DNA of 64,000 bases. It comes from Pempheris klunzingeri. Lineage: Eukaryota; Chordata; Actinopteri; Acropomatiformes; Pempheridae. Position numbers and translations under genes: made by a program. The notes beneath the pieces were generated by a model. The model was not told the DNA's origin, did no database searches, and saw only the letters and a list, made by a program, of their open reading frames with translations. The stretch covers positions 3,023,970 through 3,087,969 of the forward strand of contig NC_092012.1 of NCBI RefSeq assembly GCF_042242105.1. The letters are read 5' to 3'. Positions 14,156-25,500 of the stretch are shown here, one piece after another; position 1 is the first letter of the stretch, and each line of letters starts with the position of its first letter.

Positions 14156-17100
14156 CACGCTGTCTGTCTGTATGCATGCAAAACGACAGAAGTGGTTGTG
14201 GAAAGAGGTTGGAGAGGTGAGAGAGAGGTCTGGTCAGCCACCATGTGAAGGGGGCTTTAATGTCAGTCAGTCTAACTTGTGAAACCAGGAGCCACACCTT
14301 TGGGTGCAAATTCAAGTTTAATGTCAGACTAATGGCTCTGGTGTCATTCAAGTTTAGATAGATTCTGATATTGATGCCATATTTTTGTGGCCGACTGCCC
14401 AAAGTCCCAAAGCATCAGCTTTGTAACGTCTTTGCAGAGGGGAGCTGTTCTCCTCGCCGCAGAGGAGCTCCCAGGCGTCCTCACTGGGATGCAACAGCCT
14501 TCCTAACAGCCAGTCAGAGGAAGTGTCGGCAGCGCCACAAGAGGCCCCTAAGGAGCCCCCGGGCCCGGCTGAGCAGTCTGCAGAGAGGCGAGGACCGCCT
14601 GAAGCTCCAGAGCTGCCCACCCCGAACAGGACCGATGCCAGACAGAAGCTCCCCCAGCAGACCTTTGACAACAGCATCGCCTCCAGTCCGTCCAACAAGG
14701 TTGGTCAGCAGGCTCACAGCGTAGGGGAGGTGTTGGTCATGTTCATACTGATTATATTATGTTATGCCACATTGGACCTTCTCTGTATGTCCACAGCAAA
14801 ACTGTCCCAACTTAAAAACAACAAAATTACAGCAAAGCTAAAATTCTAGTAAAGTTTAATTTGAGTCTTGAAGTTGCTCAACACATGATTTTAGTTAGTT
14901 TTGAGTGTCAACAAACGTAATATTTGCCGTCACAGATCTCCTGAAGCAGAAGGTTTGTTACACCGGTCTTAAATTAAAAGTCCTAAATATGTTTAGTTCA
15001 CAGGTTGTTGTTTTTCCAACACCATTAGAGGCCCTAAAAATGTCAGACTTAAGAAAGTGGAAGTGCATCCCACTCCGTTATTGGCTACTGAGTTTACTTA
15101 AGCTTTTTGTTTTGACAAATGAGACGTAAGTGGGTGCTACATGAGGAGTGGAGGTGCTGATTACTCCGTCCTGTGTGTCTCAGCTCCGTCAGCGGACAGT
15201 GTCCCAGCAGACCAGCTTCGATGCTCCGGGGCTGCGCTCCCCAGCTGGCAGGGTACGGAGCTTCAGGTGCATATGGAGAAGGAAGATTACGCTTGCGTAT
15301 GTGACTGTTGTCCAGTTGACGCTCGTGCATTTTGTCTCGAAGGGCGAACGAGAATCTCCGTCCTTCAGAAGAACCGCAGGCCCCTCCCACCGCAGACACG
15401 TGCGCACCATCCAGGAAGTGCGCACCACCGTCACGCGGATCATCACAGACGTGTATTATGAGGACGGCAAGGAGGTGGAGCGCAAAGTCTCAGAGGTAAC
15501 AGCAGGTTTCTCATTTCTCTGGTTTCCTACTGGAAGAGTTATTAAACGTGTCAAACTGTCTGCGGCTGTATGAACCTGCAACCATCGTGCAAATCAAATA
15601 ATCGTTTGTTTTCAAGCACAAATGCCCAAAAACAATCCTGGTAAAACATTTTAAAGACCAAACTAATAAATGATTGATGTTCTCATGTGGAGCAGGTGGC
15701 TGTTTTTTCTCTTACTGAGTTGTATGACAGTAGATATAACAAGGAAATCTACACATTTGATCTCTCTTTGGGTTTAAACTTGGTGTCTCTCGCACCAGGA
15801 GAGCGAGGAGCCAGTGGTGGACTGCCAGGTGTTGGACAGCGACATCTCTCCGTGCCGCACAGGCAGCAGCTCCGTGACCTCTGGCGACCTGGGCGACATC
15901 AGCTCGCTGTCGTCCAAGGCTTCCAGCCTGCGGCACAGCTCGGGAGGGACCAGCAGCAGCATCGGCCTCATCAGGTCGGACTTCATCATGCCGCCCAGCC
16001 GAGGGGCCAAATCCAACAGGTACTGCCCCCCCACCCCCGCTGTGCCAGTCAAATTCTCTCTTTGTCCTCAGTCCTGTCGAAGTCTCTCTGCTTTATCTGT
16101 CTAGACTAGTTGCATGCTGATCCTCTTCTGCCTTCTTTGACTTTCTAACACCCTAATTTCTCAGTGATTCCCTGATCGCTGCCTGCTTCAGGTGCAGGTT
16201 GCTCACAGGCATGAATCTGGGTTCACCGGGCTCCTCGTATTCACTGGGGGAGCCTTTGTTTTTGAGAGAGGCCCCAGATCAGTGCCTGTGCAACCTGACG
16301 GGCTCCTCTGGTCCCCTCTGTGTGTCAGCAGTCCCAGGAGGGGAGGCGGGCATCAACAGAGGGGTCACAGGGGTCAGAGGGCAGGGTCACTGGTCAAAAT
16401 GGACAGAGGCTACAGCACCCTGGGGTCCCGGGCCTTCGTCCCGCTGAGCCCCAGAGGGAGGGCCAGAAGGGGCAGACCCCCGTCCCGCTCCTCCCTGTCC
16501 AGGTGAGTCCTCACTGAGGCTCGCCTGCACTTAGAGAAACCACACTGCCGCCTGCTATCGCTAACGACCCTTCACTTTTCCTCTTCTCACTAATCGCCTG
16601 ACGCCTCATCTTCTCACTCAGAGCTGCAACTAATCGTTTATTTCCGTATTGATTGTTTTTTTCATGTAAATAAATAAATCAAATGCTCCTTTGTTTGTCC
16701 CGTGAATGTCAGAGAATAGTGAAAACTATTGTGACAGTTTCCCAAAGTGACATCGTGAGATTCGTCTTGTCCAACCAACCGTCCAAAACGTTGCTTTAAT
16801 CTTGAACAATCGTCAAAATATCCAACAAATGCCAAACGTGTTTTCTACCAAACAATATTCACTGACAAAACATCCTAGTAGGTTTGTCTACGCCTTTACT
16901 CCAACATGTGATGGTGCCTAAACAGACTGTCTCTCTCTCTAAGGGGAGGGGGTGTCGGCTCGCTGCAGAGGCTCGGTCCTCACGGCCACCCACAGTCCTC
17001 CTCGGAGGACGAGCCCTACACCCGCATGCTCCCCCCGCGCTTCCCCATCAGCCCCACCGACGCTGAGCTGCCCAGCCACTCCGACTCCCTCAGGTCATTG

Positions 17101-17918
17101 TCGGAGGAGGGGGACTCGGCCGGGAGCAGCTTCGTCGGGCTGCGGGTGGTGGCCAAGTGGTCGTCCAACGGCTACTTCTACTCAGGCCGCATCATCAAAG
17201 ACGCCGGGGAGGGGAGATTCCGCCTGCGGTTCGACGACGGCTACGAGTGCGAGGTGGTGGGGAAGGATATCCTGCTGTGCGACCCCATCCCCCTGGAGAC
17301 GGAGGTCACGGCTCTGCTGGAGGACGAGTACTTCAGCATAGGTGAGGGAGAAGAGGAGGGATGATGTGTAGGATGCAGATCAGGTGTCCATCAGGGCCTA
17401 CAGCTGGAAATGTTCTGTGTGGAGGTCAACAGGAAGTTTACTCCACTGTAATGAACTTCCACCTGGATGTTTCTGTTTTATTATTCCCGTCCGGTGTGAA
17501 CCTGGAGGGGGTCGTGCATTTGGCCGTGTGTGTTGCTGCAGCTGAGCTAACATACTACTGAATGAACATTAACGCCTGCATGCTGAAAGACCTCTCGCAG
17601 TTGCAGCGATTCAATTAACAATTGTCGAAAAACCTATTCTATTGCTGACTCCTCTTACTGGCATCCATAGAATTAATTCCAACCCTGATATGCTCTCATT
17701 CACTAAAGTCACACAAAGCACAACAACTGTTTCTGTTGTTTTTGATCTGCACTCGACTGAGTTCACTTTCCAAGTCTAATTGTGGGTTCTTGAAGCTTCC
17801 TCTCTGTGGATCACAGTATTCCACTCTGAGAAGTTTCTATAGGATCAAACATCCATCGGTACGCTCGGTCATTTTTATAACAACTAAAACTTGTATCGGA
17901 CCAAAAGCTCTGATATCT

Positions 17919-17967
<49 letters not shown>

Positions 17968-20900
17968 AGGTGTGGTGAGAGGCCATAAGACAGAGGGGCA
18001 GGAGCTGTTCTACAGTGTGGAGAAGGACGGCCAGAGGCAGTGGTACAACAGGACGGCGGTCATCCTGTCTCTGGAGCAGGGAAACAAGCTGAGGGAGCAG
18101 CACAGCCTCGGGCCCTACGAGCCCTCCGCCCCCCTGGCCAAGGCCTCCGACATCAGCCTCGGTAAGACCACCGTCACTTTACACGAGAGCAGCATGTAGA
18201 GAGTTGTCTTAGGTTCTCTTAAAGCCACCGCTGTGTTTCCTCTTTAAAAGCTGGTGCTCATGTGCTCCTCAGATAACCTGGTGGAGGGGAAGAGGAGGCG
18301 CAGAGTCGCCCCCGAGGGTCAGAACACTCCCAACCGCGGCTCCTCCAGCAGCCCCCGATCCCCCGGCCCCTCCGGCAAGAGGAAGCTGGTGACCTCCGAG
18401 GACTCCAGGACGCCCGCCAAGAGGGGCCGCAGGGGCCCGGGCGCCAGAGCTGGTACAGACAATTCATGACTGTGTCTCACCAGACGGGGGGGGGGGGGGG
18501 GGGAGTAGTTTTTAAATTATAGGTATTTTTTATGGGATTTCTCTTATTTTGATTTGACTTTGTCTGTCCCTTTTTTTTTTTTTATGACTACTTCAAAACC
18601 TTCAGGAACTTCAAAGTCAGGCTTCTATGTAATGACATGTATGATCAGAACAGGATGTTCAGTTTAGAGCTGATGTATAATACATATTCCTGTGAACAGA
18701 CTTTAATAGGAAATATTTATGGTTTTAAAAATGGCTTTTAGAACCTGTTCTTTTAACCTGCTGTCTACGTTTTTAATCTTTGATCTTGTCTTCTGTCTTA
18801 ATTCATTAAGAAGAATATTACAGCCGACTTGTTAGATTTTAGATGTTGTTCCGTGACATGGAGTGAGTAATGTGTGATTTTTGTACTGAGCACATCTAAG
18901 ACATGTGGACCTCCGTATGGTCTGTCCGTCCTCTGCCGCTGTGCTGGCTGCCGCTGAGGTAATTAATAATGTGTACCAGTATTGCCATGGTGTTGGGCCA
19001 CAAGTGGAGGGAGGATAAAATGTGTGTTTCTGCTAAAGTCACCGGTGTGTGTTTGCTGTGAGAGTCATTTTAATGCCGTCAGTGTGATTGATGCTTCAGA
19101 CAGATGACGGGAAACAAACGTGCTTTTCTCATCCGCAGCTCAGCGGGTCGCTGCGTGCAACACCTCCGGCAGCGGCACAGATCTCCCCGGTCGGTCCTGT
19201 GATGTGGCGGAGACTCACGGCCCGCTGCCCCAGAATGCATCTCTCTTCATGGGCTTCGCCTTCATGCTGACCGCCTCGTCCGAGGTCGACCGGCTGACCA
19301 ACAAGCTCTCCAGCGACGAGGAGGAGGGTGAGGCGGAGGGTGACAAACTGCTCGCACCAGCTGCAGCACGCTGCAGCTTCTCCTCATAATCCTTCTTAAT
19401 TTTCTTCTTGGACAGAGTACGTGCAGACGGGCCCGTACAACAAAGCATACACAGAGTCCCAGCTGCAGGCAGGTGGAGGCTTCATCCTGCCAGACTTCAA
19501 TGAGGAACAGGCAAGTACACCGGAAGTACTAACTAATCTTAGCTGATTGATTGGTTTTATTCAGGTTATCAGATCCAGAGGATAACATGTTAAAGTGAAA
19601 ACACTGTTAGAGAACAAAGAGGCACAAACATTAAAACTAACAACCACAATCCTGAAATCCAAACCTAAATCACACCATAAAGTAGGAAAATAAAAAAAAC
19701 AACTCCCATATTAAGAAACAACAATTCCACTGCAAATGTAATCCTAAATCTGTTCCTCAGAAAAGTCCTAACCTGACTTCTACTTTCTAGAAGACTTGAT
19801 GTGTAGCAGAAGGTTGTTCCTCATAAAAAGGAACCTCTGGCTACATTATTCACTCCAGCTCTTTTACATGAAGGCAGATGTTATTGGACCATCGGTATCT
19901 GAGAACACGAGTATAAAGGAGCATTACTTGTTGATCGTATCGTTCATATGATGCAGCAGAATATTATTTTGTACTTAGTTCCTACGTTTAGCTGTCAAAC
20001 CACCAGCCTGCACCAGACAGAACACGTATGAAGTTTGTTAAAAACACACAGGGAAGTGACTTTTCCAATATTAGTCCTAAACATGAGACATAATTATTGT
20101 TAGATGTTTATTATTCCACATATTTTCACATTTCTGACTGCTGATCGTTTAAGACGTCATATTTAAATATTTTGATCCACGGTGCTGAATATCATGTTTC
20201 AGCTCAAGTACATCAGTAATCCTCGTTCTTCTCGTCTGTGCCCGGTCCCCTCTTCAGTGTAAAGCAGCTTACCAGAGCCTGCTCATTGCAGACCAACACT
20301 GTCGAACCAGGAAGTATCTACTGTGCTTGGCCAGCGGCGTGCCGAGCGTGTCGCACATCTGGGTGCGAGACTGCTGCAAAGAGAACAAGCTGCTCAACTA
20401 CAGGAACTACCTGCTGCCCGCCGGCGTCGGGCCTGATGACGCCATCGTAGAATGGTGAGATGTTTGTTTTGCACTAGACGGAGAGTATTTAGGGTCGAGT
20501 CACAGAGCCAGTGAGAGAGAAATCCCTGCCAGAAGGTTGGATGGATGAAGTGATCTCCAACAAATACTATCATCCTCTGCTGCCAAATTAAAACGAGACA
20601 AATAGGCTGAGCAACTGTAATGTTCCATGGGCTCTACTTTCTGGTTCAGTTGTGGGAATTTTTGAGGACACTATATACACTCCTCACTAACAGTCAGGGA
20701 TATTCAGCTTTCAGGTGAAGTTTCAGGATGAACCTAAAATGCATTCTAACCTTTCCAGGTGAACTTAATGTGACCTTCTCTAAACCTTTGAATGCACATG
20801 TCCAACTGTTCAGTGTCTCAGTACTTTCTGCACCAGCTGCTGTTCTCTAACAAGAAGCTTAACAGCAACATTCACAACAGGTTTGATCCATGAATCCACC

Positions 20901-22003
20901 AATACATTTCCTGCTTCAGTTAGAATTGGTATTTAAACAGTCCTCCTCATCCTGCTGTTCACATTCTGACATCATGAGACCAAGACGACACCTAACAGTT
21001 GATCAGCAGCACCTCAACACTGGAGGCTTCAAACAGGAAGTCCTCAGACGGAGGTGTTCACTGAGCTTAGAGGGTCACAGAGTGTCATCAGGAGGTTGGA
21101 ACAGTGATACAGAGACTGGAAGAGTCACAGAAAGGAGAGGAGTGGACGTCCTTTGGCCACGTCCCAATTTATTGAGACACTGAACATGTTTTGTTGTGGT
21201 ATACCCACCACTGTTGGTAGATTTTCTTTCAATAAACTGTTTAAAATGAAGAAATCACCAGTGCATGCTTCTACTTAAATGTCCTACTTTCATGATATAA
21301 TATCACTGTAGCATTCACTGTTTACATTTTCCATATATTTCACCTGAAAGTCAAATATCCCTAACTTTTAGTGAGTAGTGTATAATGGAGGTCGACCAAC
21401 GGTGGATTTTTAAAGGCTGACATAATTCTGATCATTTGATTAATTGGCCTGTAATATCCCCTAATAATCAGTGGACCTCCTCAAGAAAAGCATTAATTTT
21501 TACACTCACTCAACTAAAATGTGGGACAGTAAAAGTTGTGCGCTTAATTTAGATTTTTAAAATGAATAATTTCTCCCTCTAATCAGGCATCCGCGCTGCA
21601 GCCCGTTCAAGGCTCTACGGGTCCTTCTGGTGTTTGAGAAGCCAGTGGAGCTCTGGGCACAGCTGATCACTTTGGGTGGAGGCTCCTCCGTCCGACAGTT
21701 TCAGGCAGACAAAGAGGGCTCAGGTACAGACCCCTCTCCTCCCTCCTCCCCCCCCACACACACACACACAATGATCCCGCTGTTACTCACAGTTTGCTCG
21801 TCCCTCCGTCTGCAGACATCCCTGCTGGCAAGTACGACGTTGTGGTGACAGACCATGCCTGTCCGCCATTGGTAGAGAAGAATGTGACATCACAGGAGGT
21901 CCCGCTGGTGTCCCCCGAGTGGATCATCCAGAGCGTCATCCGTGGGGAGCGCCTGGGCTTCCTCGGCAAGCCTCAGTACCGCCACGACTACTCCTCCTCA
22001 TAA
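3788..22003 (+). CDS. tp53bp1: TP53-binding protein 1 (53BP1), 28 coding exons
   Basis: 53BP1 is a nuclear scaffold that reads H4K20me2 and H2AK15ub at DNA double-strand breaks and promotes end joining over resection. Coding exons: 3788-3967, 5393-5480, 5577-5661, 5752-5816, 5903-6037, 7333-7387, 7480-7649, 7732-7876, 7974-8068, 8140-8324, 8976-10125, 10862-10978, 11080-11271, 11409-11475, 13059-13148, 14438-14699, 15184-15252, 15343-15495, 15799-16019, 16329-16502, 16944-17341, 17970-18161, 18273-18452, 19139-19327, 19416-19510, 20258-20454, 21587-21723, 21816-22003. Phases close to 1757 aa; human is 1972. The start MDPSGSELDS matches the family N terminus. The first ~785 residues are rich in SQ/TQ, typical of ATM substrates. 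RTIQEVRTTVTRIITDVYY precedes a GAR-like RGRARRGRPPSR. The tandem Tudor keeps the methyl-lysine cage W1305, Y1312, F1329, D1331 and Y1333. A UDR/NLS segment (GKRKLVTSED, PAKRGRR) follows around 1463-1483, then tandem BRCT to the C terminus. The exon 18 acceptor is uncertain (15316 or 15343). Exon 25 uses a GC donor. Confidence 0.96.
4708..4734. repeat. (TTA)n microsatellite
   Basis: A short ATT/TTA run in tp53bp1 intron 1. The surrounding 4.49-5.0 kb looks like a decayed interspersed repeat that I cannot classify. Confidence 0.8.
12600..12943 (+). repeat. AT-rich tract ending in a LINE-like 3' tail (tp53bp1 intron 14)
   Basis: The tract is AT-rich with GTA and TTA microsatellite runs and ends in ATTTCCCTTTGGGGATTATT followed by AAAG and a TGATTCTGATT repeat. 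This tail is characteristic of fish L2-type retrotransposon 3' ends. No coding part of the LINE remains. Similar tails occur in this window at 48.5, 55.4 and 61.6 kb. Confidence 0.55.
14091..14170. repeat. (TCTG)n microsatellite
   Basis: About 19 tetranucleotide units with minor interruptions in tp53bp1 intron 15. It generates the repetitive SVCLSVCL and TDRQTDRQ open frames on the two strands, which are not genes. Confidence 0.95.
17921..17964 (+). repeat. (TG)n tract abutting the tp53bp1 exon 22 acceptor
   Basis: Twenty-two TG units run to within 5 nt of the CGCAG acceptor of exon 22 (17970). The usual polypyrimidine tract is therefore replaced by a UG repeat in the pre-mRNA. UG repeats are known binding sites for TDP-43 and CELF proteins; any effect here is inference. 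Confidence 0.9.
18486..18503. repeat. Poly-G tract
   Basis: Eighteen consecutive G residues in tp53bp1 intron 23, about 35 nt after the exon 23 donor. Its length is likely to vary between individuals or to be a sequencing uncertainty. Confidence 0.9.
20678..21380 (+). mobile_element. Tc1/mariner-like relic in tp53bp1 intron 26 (copy 1)
   Basis: The 703-bp element is flanked by TA dinucleotides (20676-20677 and 21381-21382), the Tc1/mariner target duplication. Its ends are inverted repeats: CACTCCTCACTAACAGTCAG at the start and the complement of TAGTGAGTAGTG at the end. The interior holds a degraded transposase N terminus. MRPRRHLTVDQQ starts at 20971, and then in another frame comes SQSVIRRLEQ and ERSGRP, resembling the helix-turn-helix region of fish Tc1 transposases. 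No catalytic DDE region is present, so the copy is non-autonomous. A nearly identical copy lies inverted at 60410-61123. Confidence 0.85.
21759..21770. repeat. Short C run followed by (CA)n
   Basis: Lies in the 92-nt intron between the last two tp53bp1 coding exons. Confidence 0.7.
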
Positions 22004-22104
22004 TCGACATGTGCAATACGCCTTCGACCACCTTAAATGTTCACCATCCGTTCTGTTGCATGCCTCCGCTGTACATATCTTTATCCTGTCTGTTTTTATG
22101 AGAT

Positions 22105-22110
22105 AATAAA
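22105..22110 (+). terminator. tp53bp1 poly(A) signal
   Basis: AATAAA lies 102 nt after the tp53bp1 stop codon (22001-22003). It is the first canonical signal downstream and predicts a very short 3' UTR with cleavage near 22125. Confidence 0.75.
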
Positions 22111-22143
22111 TTGTGACCCTCGTTTCATTTTAACTGATGTAAG

Positions 22144-22149
22144 TTTATT
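22144..22149 (-). terminator. tubgcp4 poly(A) signal
   Basis: TTTATT on the plus strand is AATAAA on the minus strand, about 420 nt past the tubgcp4 stop. Cleavage would fall near 22125, essentially at the same place as the tp53bp1 3' end, so the two mRNAs meet tail-to-tail. Confidence 0.6.
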
Positions 22150-22564
22150 TTCTCTGCAGAAGATGGTTCTTACAAGGTTTTGATATTTACACTTTATACA
22201 AGGACAATAAGCCAAAGGGTCAGATCACCCAAACCACAAAACACGTGTCCCCTCTTTACTCTAGTGGTCTTTCACCTTGCAGGCGTATGTGTTTAGATTT
22301 GTGCAGTGAGGTTATTTAAAAAGATATTTTCTGTTTTTCAAACCACTTTCCTTTGGAAAAAAATGACCTGTGAACAGATTTCTGTGGCACTATTTCTTCA
22401 AAAGGTAAATCAATGCTCTTAAAGTCCTGTTAAAAAACAAAGCCCATCTACGTAGAGGTGAGAGAGAGAAAATCTGGTTGTATGATTTGGGTGAACTTAT
22501 CCTTTAGAGGTCACAAACAGTAAAAGGAGTTTAAAGGACGTGTCTCCGATCCTTAACGCTCTTC

Positions 22565-25500
22565 TTAAACACTGAAAAGAAAGAACGTTTTGGAATTAAC
22601 CTCAGCACGCTGACCTGTTTGATCAAAGAGAGTTTTAACAATCACAAGCTCACTGAAAATCCTGCGTCCTACCTGCCCAAGGTGCCTCCAGCCTGGGTGT
22701 AGTATTTGTTGTAGTCCAGCCGCAGTAACAGCTGAGCCAGGTCGGAGTTTATCTGGTGGTTCCTCACACTGGAGAGGATTTTAAACAGTAAGGAGGACTG
22801 CCGCCTGAAGCCCTGAAATATAAAACGTGGCGGTGTTACAAAGATCCATCTCTACGTTCTCCAGCATCAGACTAACAGAGGAGAGGCGTGTGGCTCCACC
22901 TTGACCAGGATGTCCAGCTGAGCCGTTCCCCTCTCATCCAGGGACGCCACGCTCTGACTGACCAGAGAGCAGAAGTTGTGGCACAGCTCGAGGATCTCGT
23001 TCAGACAGTGGAACACCTGAGGACAGACGAACCAATTAACTCTGCTGTTGTTTCAGTGAACGGTCTCGGTCCGATGTAACGCGGCTCTGGTCCGTACCGG
23101 CTTCAGCAGGATGAAGGACTGGGCCAGCAGGTTACTGAGGAAGTGGTCGTGGGCCAGTCGGATGCTCTCAAAGTCTCTGGTGGAGTTGATCTGCTGGAGC
23201 AGCTGAGAGAACTGAGACTCCAGGACGTCCACCTGGAGACGGACGACAGGAGAAAACACAGATTCACTGAAGACACAGAAATACTTCCTAAGTGCTGCTT
23301 TCTTCTTAACTTCAGCCTTAAGACAAACAACAAGGTTGGATAATCATGAATAAAGGTCTTATGGTTCTTTATTGTATCTGCTTATGTTTCCTTTTATGAA
23401 AAAAACTGAGGAATAAATGAGATTCTTGAAAGCAAAGGTTTTAAATTTCTTTGTAACTTTAAGATGAGCCTGCAGCAGTGAAACATTTTACACGACCAAG
23501 TAGGATGTCTCATTTCTACTGAAAAACAAATGTGACAGGTAACATTTAAGCTCTTGTCCAACACATGGAGTCATGTTTTTAGGCAAATCATTGTTTGAGT
23601 TGCAGCTTCGGGAGGAAAATTTCTAATTGATGTAAATTTTGATTTTCAAAGTAACAGATTTTTTTGATATTGTCGACTGTCAGAGAGAAATAACAGTGAC
23701 GAACAGGCTTATTTTAATAAACTGAACTAACATAGTCAAAGACACCACACCTAATTTATATTCATGTCTCTGTCTCATCTGAGGAGTTTGTATGAAGAAG
23801 AAAATATTTAAGGTTGCACAGAACATTCTTAAGAACTTTCTTCTTGTGAATCTTAATACGTTTTATCTTAAGATAACGTTTATGACTGCACAAGCGTGAG
23901 CCTAAAAACAAGTCAGCAGACGTGTTTTACGTTGAGACATTTTAGGAAATGGGTCAACAAATCTTCATCTTTTAGCAGAAATAACTAGACACTGTAGTAC
24001 GTTTTGTTTTGTTTTAAATATCAATAGATGGTTTAATGTGTTTGTATAAATGGTGGTTTAAGTGAGGGAAATGTGCTCTGGGGTCTCACTGCACCATCAC
24101 CTGTAAGTAGTACTGCAGGTTGTCGATCAAGAACGCCATGTGGTTGCGTAGCCTCCACTTGACGGCATCCGTCTGGCTGGACTTGAGGTGCTTCCTCTGC
24201 ATCTGGAGCGCCCAGCAGTGCTGCAGCTGCGACTGCACCCGCCGCACGCTCAGCAGGTACCTGAACACGGCGTTGTACCTGAGCGCAGAGAGGAGGAGCA
24301 GACAGGAGGAGACGTGTACGCCAAATAAACGGACAATCGAATAAATGCTGCGATAGGAAGCCAAAGGAGTACACACTTCTCCAAGACAGCAGGGGTGAAG
24401 AGGATGTGCAGCGGCCACTGAACTTTGTAGGTGAGGCCGAGAGCCGCCCAGCCTGTGGGGGGGACCTCACGGGGGGAGGTGTCCTGTGGAGGAGTGGCTC
24501 CATCTCTGGGGCCTGCTGCCTCTGGAAAATCACACATAATAACCATTAAACCAGAGGAGTGAGAGGAGGATTCAGCACCTGGAGGCTTCGGGTTAATTCT
24601 GTGATGCATTCGTGTAAAATACAAACTGATCTCACTGCAGCAAATAATGTACCGTCTGTTATGTTACACATACATAGGGCTGCAAATAATGATTATTCCT
24701 ATTATCCATTAATCAGTCGATTACTTTAACTAAGTCTATAAAACGCCATCACAGTTCTTTACATTGTGTGTGTGTTGTTTGACCAACAGGCACTTGTTTA
24801 TTTTTATTCTGCTCTGCAATTATCAAAATTGTTTAAAGTTCTAATTAAATAATAGTTTCAGCTTGTTGGATGATATGGTGCGAAGTCCATTTCTCTTGTG
24901 GAGCAGCGGTCAGTTTATCCGTTTAAACAACAGGTAGCTGCTCAGGCTGCTCTCTTAAAGTTGGGGCTGTTTGATCATAAAGCCACTGGATGGCACCAAA
25001 CACCAAGTGAAGAACAACATCATCTCAGAGTACACAGGAGTCTGTTCCTGTCTCTTTTCCAGTCTCCTCATCTGGTTTTACGTCATTAACGTGTGCAGTA
25101 GAGCTTTGACACCTTTGCTGTCTTTGCCCTGGTAGTCCACAGTCAGGTGCAACAGAGGCAGGAGGTTGTCATCGTCCAGGAGCACCTTATGAGCTGCCTG
25201 CTGAAAGGCCACATTTACATCTGTGGAGCAGAAAACACGTGACGTTAAAATACACTCAGTTCTTATGACAACTATCACCATAAGTAATTAACAAGCCCTG
25301 AATGCAAACACACTTTATGAAATGAAAACATCAGTTGAAATGTACACTACATTTACAGGCCTTTCCACGGGGCACTGAAGCTGTTCTCTTTCACTTTGTT
25401 TGCTTCAGAGCCACCAGACTCCATTGACAAAAGGTGTGATTTTACCTCACAGAACACGGGTGTCATCTGTGCTACTGCTGCCTCAACCAATGAACTAACA

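Noticed and set aside
14088..14402. TDRQTDRQ and SVCLSVCL repeat proteins
   Set aside because: They are translations of the (TCTG)n microsatellite.
16199..16447. Open frame MLTGMNLGSPGSSYSLGEP as part of tp53bp1 exon 20
   Set aside because: It leads into the wrong frame for the conserved RGRARRGRPPSR segment. The acceptor at 16329 gives the correct phase from exon 19.
20890..21183. 97-codon open frame repeated at 60618-60911 as a conserved gene
   Set aside because: Both copies sit inside TA-flanked Tc1-like elements and the identity reflects recent transposition. The frame mixes a transposase remnant with out-of-frame sequence.
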